Assembly: GCA_963924555.1 (NCBI GenBank)
Contig: OZ004594.1
Coordinates: 1,574,563-1,638,562, forward strand
Reading direction: 5' to 3'
DNA from: Crambe crambe
Lineage: Eukaryota; Porifera; Demospongiae; Poecilosclerida; Crambeidae
DNA: 64,000 bases
The notes beneath the pieces are model-generated. The model was given only the letters and a program-made list of their open reading frames with translations. It ran no database searches and had not been told where the DNA came from. The translations under genes were made by a program, and so were the position numbers. Below are positions 1 through 22,353 of the stretch, in pieces. Positions within the stretch are counted from its first letter, which is position 1. Each line of letters begins with the position of its first letter.

Positions 1-240
1 TAAATAAACAGGAGAATCTTTGTACGGTGATGCATGCAGATGAGTCAAATTTGCTGGCTCCTTATCATGAGGAAACAATTTCCAAAAATATGCATTCATT
101 CAAGCACCATTTCTTCTATTTGCTTGATACAACGCATCACTGAGCTATTTTCAAGTTTGTCAGGCCACATGAAACTCATGATCCACTGCTATGGAATACA
201 ACAGTTACTATGGTTAATGGATTTTTTTTTTCTGTTTCAG

Positions 241-10980
<10,740 letters not shown>

Positions 10981-11218
10981 CTAATGGTATTATCGACCAA
11001 GAACTTTCCATTTCTTAGAAATTATTTTTTAGTAACTAACTAGCTATGAACTTTTAGATTTTGAAAGAAGACTTTAATATAATAGCTAGTACTTTAAAAG
11101 CTAGCCCCTGTATAATTTTTTATACCCTAGTGGCTTAATTGTAGGCATTATAATTATCATTGAATTTAATTATGAAGAAAATTGGGAGTGGTGGCCACGC
11201 CCATTAAATTTTAACCCA

Positions 11219-13117
11219 ATGGCTACAGAAGATACTATTCCAGTGGTGGATTTATCTGGCGTGCTCTCCAGTCAGGACCTGGCCAGTTGCTCCCAGGTAC
11301 AACAGCTCCACTCTGCCTTCACCAAAGTCGGGTTTGTCTTCATCAAGAACCATGGCATTCAGAGAAAACTGGTAATATAACAAGCGATCTTGCAGCTGTT
11401 AACAAGCTATCTTGCAGCTGTTAACAAGCTAGATTGGGTATAAAGTATATGCAAATCACTGTAGATAGACAGAGTGAATTCTGTTGCTCTGGATTTTTTC
11501 TCCAAACCTATTGAAATCAAGAGGAAATCGCTGTATTGTCATGGCATTAATGATACCAAACATAATGGCTACATTTGCCTTGGACAAGAAAGGTAAACAG
11601 AGTTGTAGCTATTTTACAGCACTGAGAGTGCAGAGGTCTGTTTATCTTTGTAGGGAGAAACTAACCACTCCAGGAGATCAGAATGAAGCGTTTGACATTT
11701 GCTCCATTGAAGATTGTGTACGAAAACTCTGTGTGTGTGCACAAGTTTTGGTTTGTGATTTGTGTGCTCCATTCTGTATTAGAACTACCCTGATGAAGAC
11801 GTGCCAGAGTTTCGTCCAGTCGTGGCCGAGCTGTACAGGGAGGGAGCTAAAGTGGCACTAATGATCTTGGAGCTCATCGGATATGCCCTCAAACCCAAAG
11901 TATGTGTTAGGTAGGTAGTCTCGCAGGCCACACCACCACCTTCCTTGCATTGGCTATGTCACCTGTGTATGTCACCTGTGTAATCAGACCCCATGTAATG
12001 TTGCAGCTTAATGGATGATTCAGTTGCTATGGTCGATTTCACTTGGCTAGGTACATCACATGGACATTGTATATACTGTGGTTGAAATTTTTCGTGGGTT
12101 AAACAAGTGCCCTGTTAATTTTTTCTTTTTCAAAACCATGATATTTTCCCCCCATGAAAGCTGTCATGTTTTTTAATTGTGTGGCTTGTTGATGAATTAA
12201 CTACAATGACCCATTACAGAGAAACCTGTCTATAGCAACCACTTCTGGGCCACCAAAAAGTGGTCTCTTAATGGAGGTGGTCTCTTTACAAAAGTCAAAA
12301 TCAATGGTATAGTCTATAGCAACCCCACACCAAAAAGTGGTCTCTTAATGGAGGTGGTCAGAGGTCAAAATCAATGGTACAAACACTATTGGGACATAAC
12401 CAAGTGGTCTTTGTTTCCAATTATGTAGGATCCTTCCTACTTTGTCCGACAACACACTAAGATTGGGAATGGATGTGAGGACAACTACAGTTCAGCAAGA
12501 GTGATTCACTACCCACCATTTTCGTCATCCTTCGATTATGGACAAGTTCAAGTCTCAGATGAAGACCAGGTTCTCCTTCGGAAGCACGAACATGTAGATT
12601 ACGGCTCTCTCACCTTACTCGTCCCCGATCCCAATGTTGGTGGATTACAGGTATTGTGGGGCAAACCTTCCAATCAAACTACATAATTATTAGCCATCCT
12701 ATAGCAACATTAACATCCTTTCACTTTATGAAGTTAAAATATAATTCTACTTGTAGGTGAAATTAGCTAAAGGAGGATGGATTGATGTACCCTGTCTTCC
12801 GGATGCACTGCTCGTCAATCTTGGAGCATTCATGCAACGCTGGACTAATGATAAATACCTAGCAACAGTGAGTTACTTATGGGACCTGGCTGTGATCCCA
12901 TCTCTAAATTTTTTCACAGCCTCATAGAGTAATCATACCAAAGGACAAGCACACTCGAGCTCTACGGAGACAGACATCAGCTGTATTCATCCACCCCGAT
13001 GCAGAGACCCTAATAGAGTGCATAGATGGCTCCAATAAATACCCACCTGTGCTGGCCGGGGAGCACACAAGACAGAGAATCAAAGACACTCTAGCCACTT
13101 CCTACGAGAGAAAGTAA
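11219..13117 (+). CDS. 2-oxoglutarate/Fe(II)-dependent dioxygenase, isopenicillin N synthase-like
   Basis: Predicted soluble non-heme iron oxygenase of 335 residues; substrate unknown. Seven exons join in phase: 11219-11371, 11465-11592, 11654-11732, 11783-11899, 12429-12650, 12757-12867, 12920-13117. The N-terminus (IPVVDLSG, then GFVFIKNHGI) is the typical start of this fold. The iron-binding facial triad reads as His214 and Asp216 in HEHVDYGSLTLLVPD and His272 in PHRVIIP. The 2-oxoglutarate region reads LRRQTSAVFIHPD, with Thr where RxS is usual. The jelly-roll strand LQV and NLGAFMQRWTND also fit the family. The start lies 238 bases after the myosin stop on the same strand. Family assignment is firm. 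A specific enzyme cannot be named because IPNS-like proteins have diverse substrates. Confidence 0.92.
12217..12410 (+). repeat. Internally duplicated dispersed repeat in a dioxygenase intron
   Basis: The phrases ctatagcaacc, aaaaagtggtctcttaatgg and aggtggtc recur twice within about 190 bases. Related wording is seen near 29940, 37800 and 47700, so this looks like a fragment of a dispersed non-coding repeat. Confidence 0.55.
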
Positions 13118-13317
13118 ACAAGTCATGGAGATCAGACATCACTATTTTATCTTTGTGTTATTGTGGCTGTGTGTTGCAGGCTGTATTATCTTGGAATCAA
13201 TTCATAGACTGCCTGCCCTCAGAGTACACATTTAGTCTTGTCCCTAGACCTTTACCTTGTGCAATAATAATTGGTATATACACTATTTACTTCACCATGG
13301 CAATTGCTATAGTGATG

Positions 13318-13373
13318 GCAGCCATCTTGAGAGGCATGTCTAAATATGGACATTTGCCTCTCAAGATGGCTGC
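13318..13373. repeat. Foldback (perfect 19-bp inverted repeat), MITE-like
   Basis: 13318-13336 is the exact reverse complement of 13355-13373, with an 18-base loop. Weaker pairing extends outward through CATGG and TTTACTT arms. The same hairpin lies at 22108-22163 in the other block A. It looks like a miniature non-autonomous DNA element; no target-site duplication was established. Confidence 0.75.
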
Positions 13374-13500
13374 TGTTACCATGAAAAAAAAAGTAAACAA
13401 CGCACCCTTCTATTGTTTGTAGAGTGGACACCTACACACATTAATGAATAATGATCAGAAATACGTAATGATGTTACTGTGTTTATAAATCTTTCACATT

Positions 13501-13563
13501 CTAAGTTTGCTTTGGGCCCCATATCAATCCCTTGACAAAGCCAGTGATGCCTCCGGACTTCTT
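13501..13563 (-). pseudogene. SRP68 3' end fragment (duplicate)
   Basis: This stretch repeats 22291-22353, which encodes the last 20 residues of SRP68 (KKSGGITGFVKGL...) and its stop. Here no other SRP68 exon is present and homology stops at 13563, so it is a carried-along fragment inside block A rather than a gene. Confidence 0.85.
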
Positions 13564-13950
13564 AGCCATGTCTATTTTCCTTTGTTTCTCCTCTAAAGTA
13601 GCGTAATTAGAAGAGAGAACATGTTACATGTGTGGGCTAACTAAACTAGGAACTAATGCGGTTACTATATCATCTAAGGCTCCAGTCAAAGAAAGAAACA
13701 ATGTATACATGACACATCCATTTTTGCTTTCACTTTCAAGGTCACACATTGTCACTTCAAAGATATCTTTTGGAGCACTTTGGCTTTATGTATGAGAAAG
13801 CTATGTCGACCAGGTCCATTTTCAAAGTCACACATTAGATACATTTTCTTGTACACATTAGATAACTCAGTGCATACTAACTGTGATTTGAGGTGTGACC
13901 TTGCATGTGCCAATGCTCAATAGTGGTAGCCTGCCGTGCCAGTGAAGCCA

Positions 13951-14371
13951 ACACATAAATAACTATGCTCCTTTCCTCATGGTCCAGTGTTTGTGCTCCT
14001 AGTCCTGCAACCCCCACCTATCAAAAATCCTGGATCCAGCCCTGTAACTATGTCATAGGGAGCAGATGGCTGCTTGCCAAGTGGATGTGGAGATGGAAAG
14101 AGGAAAGGTGGTGGTTACCTTATATAGAGGGCACAGGTAGTTTTACCAAGTTCAAAGTCTGGGACAATGTCTCCCACTTCCCACGATACGTTCCTATGTG
14201 CTTCATAAGAGGGTTGCTCTTCTGGAAGAGAGTGGTTGACATGCATGCATGATCAACAGATTGGGACTACATTCTACTTGCATTGCATCGCTGGTGTTGC
14301 TTTATTTTGATGGTTATCGCTCCTGTACTGTATCCACACTGTGCTATTCTTTTCTCTCCAGGTGCTGAGGA
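13951..14371. repeat. Duplicated block B, copy 1
   Basis: A 421-base block that matches 21306-21726 in the same orientation and at equal length, with one substitution noticed (atcgctcc versus atcactcc). No credible coding function. A 95-codon frame on the plus strand is preserved in both copies but resembles nothing and is probably chance. Confidence 0.95.
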
Positions 14372-15018
14372 TGGCCAGCTATTGCTAATTGACGTAGTGT
14401 CATCCTGTCCTGCTCTAATCATTTCAATCATCTCTTCCACTGACACGATTTTTCCCTGAGCTTGACACCAGCCCCAGCACTGAGCATGCTCAGTAGTGAC
14501 ACACTGAGTTCATCCTCCCCCATTATTAGCATATACTGTTAGTACATGAAGACAATAGCCACTTGATTTCCAATTTGTATCATGTAGCTAAGAGGCCTCT
14601 CTTCTCCTTCCATAATTAGGATGCTACAGCTTTCAACCAACCGCAGGCTGGCACTACAGCTAAAGCAAAGCTCATAATTATATTTAAATTGCAAAGAGAT
14701 ACACCTTCTTGCAAATGAGTGGCTTGCAAGATATCATAAGCACCATGGCTATGGACTATAGTAATATTTTTCTGTATCCCATGGCATAAACCAGGAACAA
14801 TCTTCATTTTCTCTGCAGATGTTCTGAGTCTGATGCTCACCGCCAGTTGATTTGGAATGGGACCTATGAGATGAAAAGTGTATGCAGATCAGCAAGGCTT
14901 GTATGGTCATTATGCGCCCATGTACGTAATGCATGATGCGCCCCATGCGCCACGCCCAAGGTCCTTCAAAACAGAAATCAAGAGCACAAAGCATCTGCTG
15001 CCTTAAAAGAAACTCGCT
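14372..15018. other. Upstream intergenic region of the coiled-coil Roc-COR-Death gene
   Basis: About 650 bases without a supported exon. The last 80 bases before the start codon are more GC-rich, with several gcgcc motifs, and may hold the promoter of the gene starting at 15019. Confidence 0.4.
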
Positions 15019-18000
15019 ATGGAAGAGGAGGAAGAGGAAAAGTTTCAAAAGGTAAGAAAACTATCAGGTGGTGCCCATATTTTTTGCCTGTGTACATGTC
15101 CTAAGCTTATTTAAAAGATTTATGTGTAGACGTCAGCTACAGTACAGCTAATCAGAGATAATCAAAAAGGCCGCCTAGGCGGAAAGACTGCAGCTGGCGA
15201 GTCATTATCTAGCAGCTGCTGATTTTAGTCCAGACATGCTATTTAGGGCTCTAGCTAGCTGCGTATTGTTTAGGTGTAGAATATTCTTTAGGTTTGAGTA
15301 GAGCTATGCCATTGTGTAGTTAGCTACTTGAGTGTGCTAGAATAGTTGCTGTGACTGGTTTGTTTCCTCACAGATAAAGGAACATGAGGAAGAGATAAAG
15401 GAATCATTGAAGGTAAGTTGTTTGTGGAAGTAGTTGCTTGTGTTGGTCCAGTGCCTCCAGCAAGACCCTCCAGTCACTGCAAGCACCTTAGGCCCATAGC
15501 AGGAGGCACATAATACATAGCAACAGCCTGTTAAGATTGAGGGGTGCTCGTTTTCAGGGAGGAGTTGCTTGTTGGAATGCTGGACTACTCGACCTTAAAG
15601 CAGTTACCTCCAGTATTATTTGCCCCACTGTTTTGAGGGTGCTCCTCATCTGGAATTTCCACAGGAAGGCCAAACCCCCTGTTCAATTTTATGAACCAAA
15701 TGCTGACTCAGCATAATCCCAGTGCACCTCTGCCGGGGGGAGTGGGTGGGGTCTTGAGACCCGTGTACCCCATGGCACTATTGAGCGTAACATGTAACGA
15801 AGGTTCTCCATGTTTGGAATCTGCAGCTCAAATGCCTTGCATGCTAGACCCCTGCTCAATTTTCTACAGACCATAATACCCCCATGCGGGTCTGCCGAGG
15901 GAAATGGGCGGGGCCTGGCGACTCATGACCCCCATGACCTTCTGGAGCATACTTCACTCTACACGTTCTCCAAGTTTGGAGGCCGTAGCTCACATGCTGT
16001 GCGTGTGGTGATTTTTTTTTGTGGTGCATGATGGCTGTCTTTGTGTGTTGGTTGTATGGTTGTCTCACCTTCTCTCTCTCACTCCTCACAGAGGAAGGCA
16101 TTGGATCAGAGGCATATAGAGTTCAATGAACAGGTGAGTGATGAGTGTAGCAGTGGTGTGATGAGGGCGTGGCATGTGGCCCAGTCCATACCTAGTGTGT
16201 GTTCCATGTGTGCAGTGGATTGCTGAATACAAGGAGGAGTTGGACCAGCCCTCCCTGTCTGTGGAGAGGAGGAAGGAGCTGGAGGAGAAGGTGCAGAAGT
16301 ATGAGGGATACATCCAGGAGGTTAAAGAAACCATCCAAGAGTATGAAGAAGAAATAAAGGAGAGAGAAAATGCCCTCAGGCAACTGAATTGTAAGTATCA
16401 AGATGTATAAGTACTTGGCACTAATTAGATGATGTAGCAGTACATGGTGTAATGTAAATAATACCCCCAAGCTAAAATAAGTACGTGTAGTATATGTAGT
16501 GCATGTAATTAGTAGTTGTAGAAATTAATTAGTGGTTAATTAAAAGTAGGTGAAAATAATTAAAGTTTGAAAGGCCATAACTTTTGAATGGAAAGTGCTA
16601 TAGTCTTTATTTCACCACCATTCTGCTCAGAAAAATTCTCTCTTCTCTCTGTACAAGTGATATCTTTCTCTAACACTTGTGCTATCTAGATGATTAATTT
16701 TATTACTTTCTTTAAAGGAACTTTATAGAATATAAGTGACTTTCTGTTATTTATAGTGGATATATTCACAAAGTCCTTCTTCTCTCTTCATTAGCTTCTT
16801 CTCCTGGACCCCCCAGACCTCCCGAACCCCCTGAACCTCCCTCTGAGCCTGTCCTTCCAACTGAAGGACCCACCAACCCTCCTACTGAACCTGGTGAGCT
16901 GACTCCTAGTAACCAAATGCAGCAACAAGTCACTCACAGACCAGAGTGGACTTACTGTATCCCTTGTGCAGGAATCAGACATCTTGTCCTTAATTAACTG
17001 TCTAAGGTGCCTGTGCAATATAGAGATATCGGTAATGAGCCATAAGTGGCTTTCTCACACTTACCTCTTTTTACCCCTCAGAGTTAATATTATGTTGTGG
17101 TATTCTCTCTTCGTGCTATAGGTGGAGAGAAAGAGGCACTGGCAACATCAATGGATGATGACAAAGGTAGGATGACTTTTAGTTCTAATTAGTAAGCACC
17201 CTCCACCCCCCCTTAAACTTGACCTTGTTTCCACTCCTCCTTTACCCAAAGTGATTATATTTATGCAGGAGTGATGTCATCAAGTCCTCTGGATGAAGCC
17301 ACTAGAATAAAATTGGTGAGTAGAATACGTGTGTTGGAGTCCTTGTAGGCATGAGACTAAAGAGTCCGATAATAGCATATGTTTCCTATCATGTGCAAAA
17401 CCAATATCAGATTTCCAGGCTTTTATATTCTGATCATTTTTTCATAGCATGACAACGCAATGGAGAAGGGGCATGTTGATACGAGCATTATTAAGGCGGT
17501 AATTGTTGGGGCAGCTGGTGCTGGCAAGTCCTCTTTCGCATCTCTCCTCTTTGACATCATTCTTCCACATTTCCGAATCAGTACGGGAGTCATCGAGAAA
17601 GCCAAGAGGGTCATGACCACCTGTCTGAGGTTAGGCATGACTGAAGCACTAAACAATCAGGTCTGGGAGGTCGTTGGAGCTGAGGAACTTATAACTATTC
17701 TTGCAGATGCCATCAATGCGAGCATCGACTTTGATTCGACTTCTTCTGGTGTTTTTGTGCAGCAGAAATCGAATAATGGAGCTTCGAAAGAGCATGGAAG
17801 TTTTGATTCGACCAGTAGCTCAACGTTTACCGACTACACTGTGGCCAGAACGACTGTGATCAAGCTGATTGGTCGATCCAAGAAAGGTAGATTGCTGAAA
17901 ATGACTTGGATCTACATCATAGACAGTGGAGGGCAGCCTCAGTTCCACGAGCTTCTTACGGCTTTCCTTCGAAATGCTACACTCGGTATCTTTGTTTTTA

Positions 18001-19889
18001 GGCTGTGCGATCAGCTTGATGATAAACCGCAGATCGAATATTATGGGGAAGATGGCAAGTCTCTTGGTGAATCGTATCCTTTTCCCATGAGCCACAAGGA
18101 AATCTTCCAGCACTGTGTCCAGACCATCTATTCCCTTCCCTCCACTGCCTCTGCAGAGAAGGGGCAGGAGGCACCTCGGCCTAAAATCTTAGTGATTGGG
18201 ACACATCGTGATAAAGAAGGAGATTGTTCCGAGAGTCGTGAGCAAAAGGATCGGGTGCTTAGAGGCATTTTGAATCCTGACCCAGAGTCTGAATCAAGCC
18301 TATTTAGTGATGTCATCTACTATGGGAAGGGCTGCATATTCCCCCTCAATGCTCGATCACCAAATGCAGAAGACAAGAGAGTTGTTGGTCAAGTTCGAAG
18401 TGAAGTGGAAGGCCTTGCACCTCCACATACACCGATCCCCCTCCAGTATTATGCCCTCGAGCTGGAAATCGAAAAGCGATTGAAAGATAATCAGCAACAG
18501 GTCATAAGCGTTCACGATTGTCTAAATATTGCGCGTTCTCTCCATTTCACAGAAACCGCAGGCAGAGCAGCTCTCCTTCATCTCGACAGTCTCAACCTCA
18601 TTCAGTACTTCCCTTCGAGTGCTGAGGAAGTCATCTTCTGTGATCCCAATGTCCTCCTCAATAAGGTAAACGAGCTGATCAAGAAGAGCTACAGCTTGAG
18701 AGGTGGCGTGGAGCTTATAGCCGATACTGGTGGAAAGTGGATCAAATTCCATCAGCGTGGTGAGTTGACCTTGGATATCCTTGAAAAGTTTTCTTATGGT
18801 TATGTGCCAGGTCTGTACGACCACCACACTGTGGCCAAGATCTTTGAAGATCTCTTGATTCTTACCCCACTTGACCTTGATCTCAACCTGTACTTCATGC
18901 CCGCTTTGCTTGATATCAAGAACGTCAAAGATATTCAGCGACCAACCAAAAAGTGCCTGGTTATAGCTTTCCCCTCGGGGTATGCCCCCTTGGGACTCTT
19001 TTCTTCTTCTGTTGCTTTTCTTACTTCAACCAAAAACAAGTGGCCTTCTCGTTGGAAGTTTTTCCTTAAAAGTGGTCAGCTCTTCAGGAATGCGATCACC
19101 TTTGAAGCAGGTTTGGCTCGTGTCACTTATTTAGATCTTTCTACTCACTTCGAGATCCACGTAGAGACCCGTGTTAAATGCAAGGTTGCTAGCATGCGCC
19201 AAATGGTGAAGACTGGTGTCTGCAAAGCTCTCAATGAATCTATCAGAGTGCGCAACATCAGTAATGCTTCCTACACTCTTGCTTTTCCATGTCCCTGTGA
19301 CTCAGGGGTTGGAAATGGGGCCGAGGATTTTCATTTGGCAGAGATTTATGATGAAAGTCTACCAGGAGAAAAGTTCTGGAAGTGTAAGAAGAATCCAGGT
19401 GAATGTGGTGAGCTTGAACAACACCATGTGGAGTGGCTGAGCACACAAGAAAAGGAAGCTGAAGCTAAGAAGGGTAATAATATAAATATGTACTAGAGGT
19501 TTGATACGATAGTCTCTCTCCCCCTTCCCCTCCACCCACCACACACTGTAGACACTCGGTGTTCTCTTGGAATGGTTGACCATTTTGAAGTGACTCAGCT
19601 GCTTAAAGAGCTAGACAAGAATTCTGTGATAGTGTTGGGGACGGCTCTTGGATTATCCTACATTGAACTGAAGAAAATGGAGATGCTTCCAGGAGATATG
19701 ATTGCTGCCTGGCTTAGAGGAGATGATGACGTTAACAAAACGAGTGGTCCTCCCAGCTGGGAGAGTCTAGCCACAGCTCTCGATAAAACTTGTCACACAG
19801 ATATAGCCTCCAAGGCCAGGAAGGTGAGTATGGAAGGAGAGGTGGAGAGCCACTACTTAATATTGTTATTCCAATTGCAGAAGAAATGA
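15019..19889 (+). CDS. Coiled-coil / Roc-type GTPase / COR-like / Death domain protein
   Basis: Predicted intracellular ROCO-type signalling protein of 928 residues. Exons: 15019-15051, 15374-15412, 16092-16133, 16216-16390, 16795-16893, 17122-17166, 17269-17315, 17448-19473, 19552-19823, 19881-19889; all phases close. Residues 1-96 are charged coiled coil; 97-130 are Pro/Glu-rich. The GTPase has P-loop GAAGAGKS (181-188), STG, DSGGQ (319-323; Roc-like switch II) and GTHRD (411-415, in the NKxD position). A COR-like stretch (RAALLHLDSLNLIQYF) follows, then a Cys-rich patch (FPCPCDSG, WKCKKNPGEC) and a Death domain at about 845-920 (VTQLLKELDKN, PPSWESLATAL). A Ser/Thr-rich insert with a repeated FDSTSS lies between P-loop and switch II. 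It is paralogous to 25608-29459. Known ROCO proteins bind and hydrolyse GTP and Death domains self-associate; the pathway here is inferred. Confidence 0.88.
15677..15997. repeat. Diverged tandem duplication in an intron
   Basis: Two units of about 150-160 bases (about 15677-15838 and 15849-15997) share a sequence of landmarks: CCCTGyTCAATTTT, a GGGyGGGG box, GTTCTCCAwGTTTGGA and GCTCAmATGC. It is non-coding and lies in an intron of the Roc-COR-Death gene. Confidence 0.7.
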
Positions 19890-21305
19890 TTGCTCCTTCA
19901 CTTTCAAGTCTACTCTAACACTCAGGTGAGCTACTAGTTGCATTGGTACAAAAAGGGGGGGGGGGGGCAGTGGGCTAAACTTTGTCGTTGAACTCAGGGG
20001 CTACACTTTGTGTCCTCTTTAAGGGACACATGCATAGTCACAGGCCCAGATAGTAGAATTGACCGCCTTCCCTTGAATTCTGCAAGGCATCGCTTGAGAC
20101 TTCCTTGGGGTCATTAATGTGTATTATGTGATTCTGCAGATCCAGCTCCTTTCATTGTATATGCCTTCCTTGGAACTCGATATGCACATCTTGTATTAAT
20201 TATTTTTATTTTGTAATTGGTAATAATCGTTAATCTATAAACCTATCGATCGCGTATATATAATTGACGCGTGATTCTGACGACCTTTACCAACATGTCT
20301 AGAAAATTCCAGTCTTTAGCAGTTTGGTACGAGTCTTCAAGAAAAACCAGCACCGCCTTGATGATAGCATGCACCTCAGCTCATCGGATTTAAAACTTTG
20401 ACTCTAATAATAACCTTAATAACTAACTGCTAACAGGTACATGGAATAAGGAATGAAGTCACTGTGTCTGTGGAAATCAAAATTTTAATGACTCCAAAAT
20501 TTGCATGGACCCAGTCCTGGACAGCTAGAGAGTGAGGTCTTCCTTGGATGAATTAATAATCCCTATATGCAATAACCATAAATCAATTCAAGAGAGTCAT
20601 GACAATAACTAGCCTTGAATGTATTCAGGAGTGTGCCAGCATCAGTCTTGTTAATCTTCTTCACTGTTGTTTAAGACAGCTGCTCACCCTAGAAGAGAAG
20701 TCACTGTCTATCCTTCCTTGAGGGTGTCAGGAGGGGAGGGGAGGGGAGGGTATGGAAAAACGATAAAACTTAACAGACCAAAGAAACCAATAATAATACC
20801 TCCAAGCCACTATGAGTGTGAGGTCAGCCAATAGTGCAATCTTTGCCAGTCCTTTCAGTGGTTTCTGGTTCTCACTCTGATTCAGTCATACACAAGACAA
20901 GCTAAACCCTCTGATCTGAGAGTCTACACTTCTTACAGTGTCCACGTGGACCAGGAGGACTCTGTGAGGGAGCACTGCCTTCTTAAAGATTTGAATTGGT
21001 CATGAATGTAGTTTGGATGGAGGGAGTGATAGTAAATATCCATATTATGACACATAAATTATTTTGAATTATTAAATGAAATCATAGTAATGAAGGAGAC
21101 CAAAGTAATCCCCCCATTTCAGGGGATTCTGTAAGTAGATGGATATTGGACTGTAATGAGGGGGACCGAATATATATTGTAAGACCCCATTTAAGGGGGT
21201 TCTGCAAGTAGACTGATATTGGAATGAATCACAGTGGACTAAGGATATGAAATTGTAAACAAGCCATTAGAGAGAGGAATTAGCATATCATATTCATAGC
21301 TCTGT
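19890..21305. other. Intergenic region, mostly featureless
   Basis: About 1.4 kb between the Roc-COR-Death stop and block B2, with no supported exon. It contains a G run near 19961, four consecutive G4 tracts at about 20730-20750 (a G-quadruplex candidate), and two imperfect copies of a ~70-base unit at about 21105-21225 (cccatttcaggggattctg / cccatttaagggggttctg). Confidence 0.5.
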
Positions 21306-21726
21306 ACACATAAATAACTATGCTCCTTTCCTCATGGTCCAGTGTTTGTGCTCCTAGTCCTGCAACCCCCACCTATCAAAAATCCTGGATCCAGCCCTGT
21401 AACTATGTCATAGGGAGCAGATGGCTGCTTGCCAAGTGGATGTGGAGATGGAAAGAGGAAAGGTGGTGGTTACCTTATATAGAGGGCACAGGTAGTTTTA
21501 CCAAGTTCAAAGTCTGGGACAATGTCTCCCACTTCCCACGATACGTTCCTATGTGCTTCATAAGAGGGTTGCTCTTCTGGAAGAGAGTGGTTGACATGCA
21601 TGCATGATCAACAGATTGGGACTACATTCTACTTGCATTGCATCGCTGGTGTTGCTTTATTTTGATGGTTATCACTCCTGTACTGTATCCACACTGTGCT
21701 ATTCTTTTCTCTCCAGGTGCTGAGGA
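21306..21726. repeat. Duplicated block B, copy 2
   Basis: Nearly identical to 13951-14371 (constant offset 7355). A diverged inverted partial copy of its right half lies at 21975-22067, so the locus holds three versions of this sequence. Confidence 0.95.
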
Positions 21727-21974
21727 GCATTGGATATCGTACTTTGCCCATTGAGGGTGTCCCCTTTGACAGCAAGTTGGGAACTAGCTATACCTAACAC
21801 AGCCGGACGAATTAAGGGTAGCTAAGTGTGATGGCGGAAATGAAATTAGTGTGGATGACGACTATTGCTAATAAACACAGGCAGACAAATTAAGCAGGGT
21901 AAGAGTGATGGCAATGAAATTTCTGCTATTGCTGAAATTTCATGAAATCACCCTCACACATCGACAATCACAGT

Positions 21975-22067
21975 GCAAGTAAGTAGAATGTAGTCCCAAT
22001 CCGTTGATCACGCTCTTCCAGAAGAGCAATCCTCTTATGTAGAAGCACATAGGAACGTATCGTGGGA
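21975..22067. repeat. Inverted, diverged partial copy of block B
   Basis: Reverse complement of roughly 21535-21650, with small indels: cccacgatacgttcc and tctggaagag are recognisable. It abuts block A2. Confidence 0.85.
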
Positions 22068-22073
22068 ATACAT

Positions 22074-22353
22074 TATTTACTTCACCATGGCAATTGCTAT
22101 AGTGATGGCAGCCATCTTGAGAGGCATGTCTAAATATGGACATTTGCCTCTCAAGATGGCTGCTGTTACCATGGAAAAAAAAGTAAACAACGCACCCTTC
22201 TATTGTTTGTAGAGTGGACAGCTACACACATTAATGAATAATGATCAGAAATACGTAATGATGTTACTGTGTTTATAAATCTTTCACATTCTAAGTTTGC
22301 TTTGGGCCCCATATCAATCCCTTGACAAAGCCAGTGATGCCTCCGGACTTCTT
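22074..22353. repeat. Duplicated block A, copy 2 (overlaps the SRP68 3' end)
   Basis: Matches 13284-13563 at constant offset 8790. It covers the SRP68 3' untranslated region and last 20 codons, so this copy is probably the source of block A. Confidence 0.95.

Larger units (their letters stand above)
13284..13563. repeat. Duplicated block A, copy 1
   Basis: A 280-base block that matches 22074-22353 at equal length in the same orientation, with only a few substitutions by eye. It contains a foldback (13318-13373) and, at its right end, the last codons of SRP68. Confidence 0.95.

Noticed and set aside
13965-14252. 95-codon plus-strand frame conserved in both B blocks.
   Set aside because: The blocks are nearly identical DNA, so preservation of a frame carries no information. 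The translation resembles no protein.
14749-15048. 99-codon minus-strand frame upstream of the coiled-coil Roc-COR-Death gene.
   Set aside because: It overlaps the first exon of that gene antisense. No homology, splice support or conserved pattern was seen.
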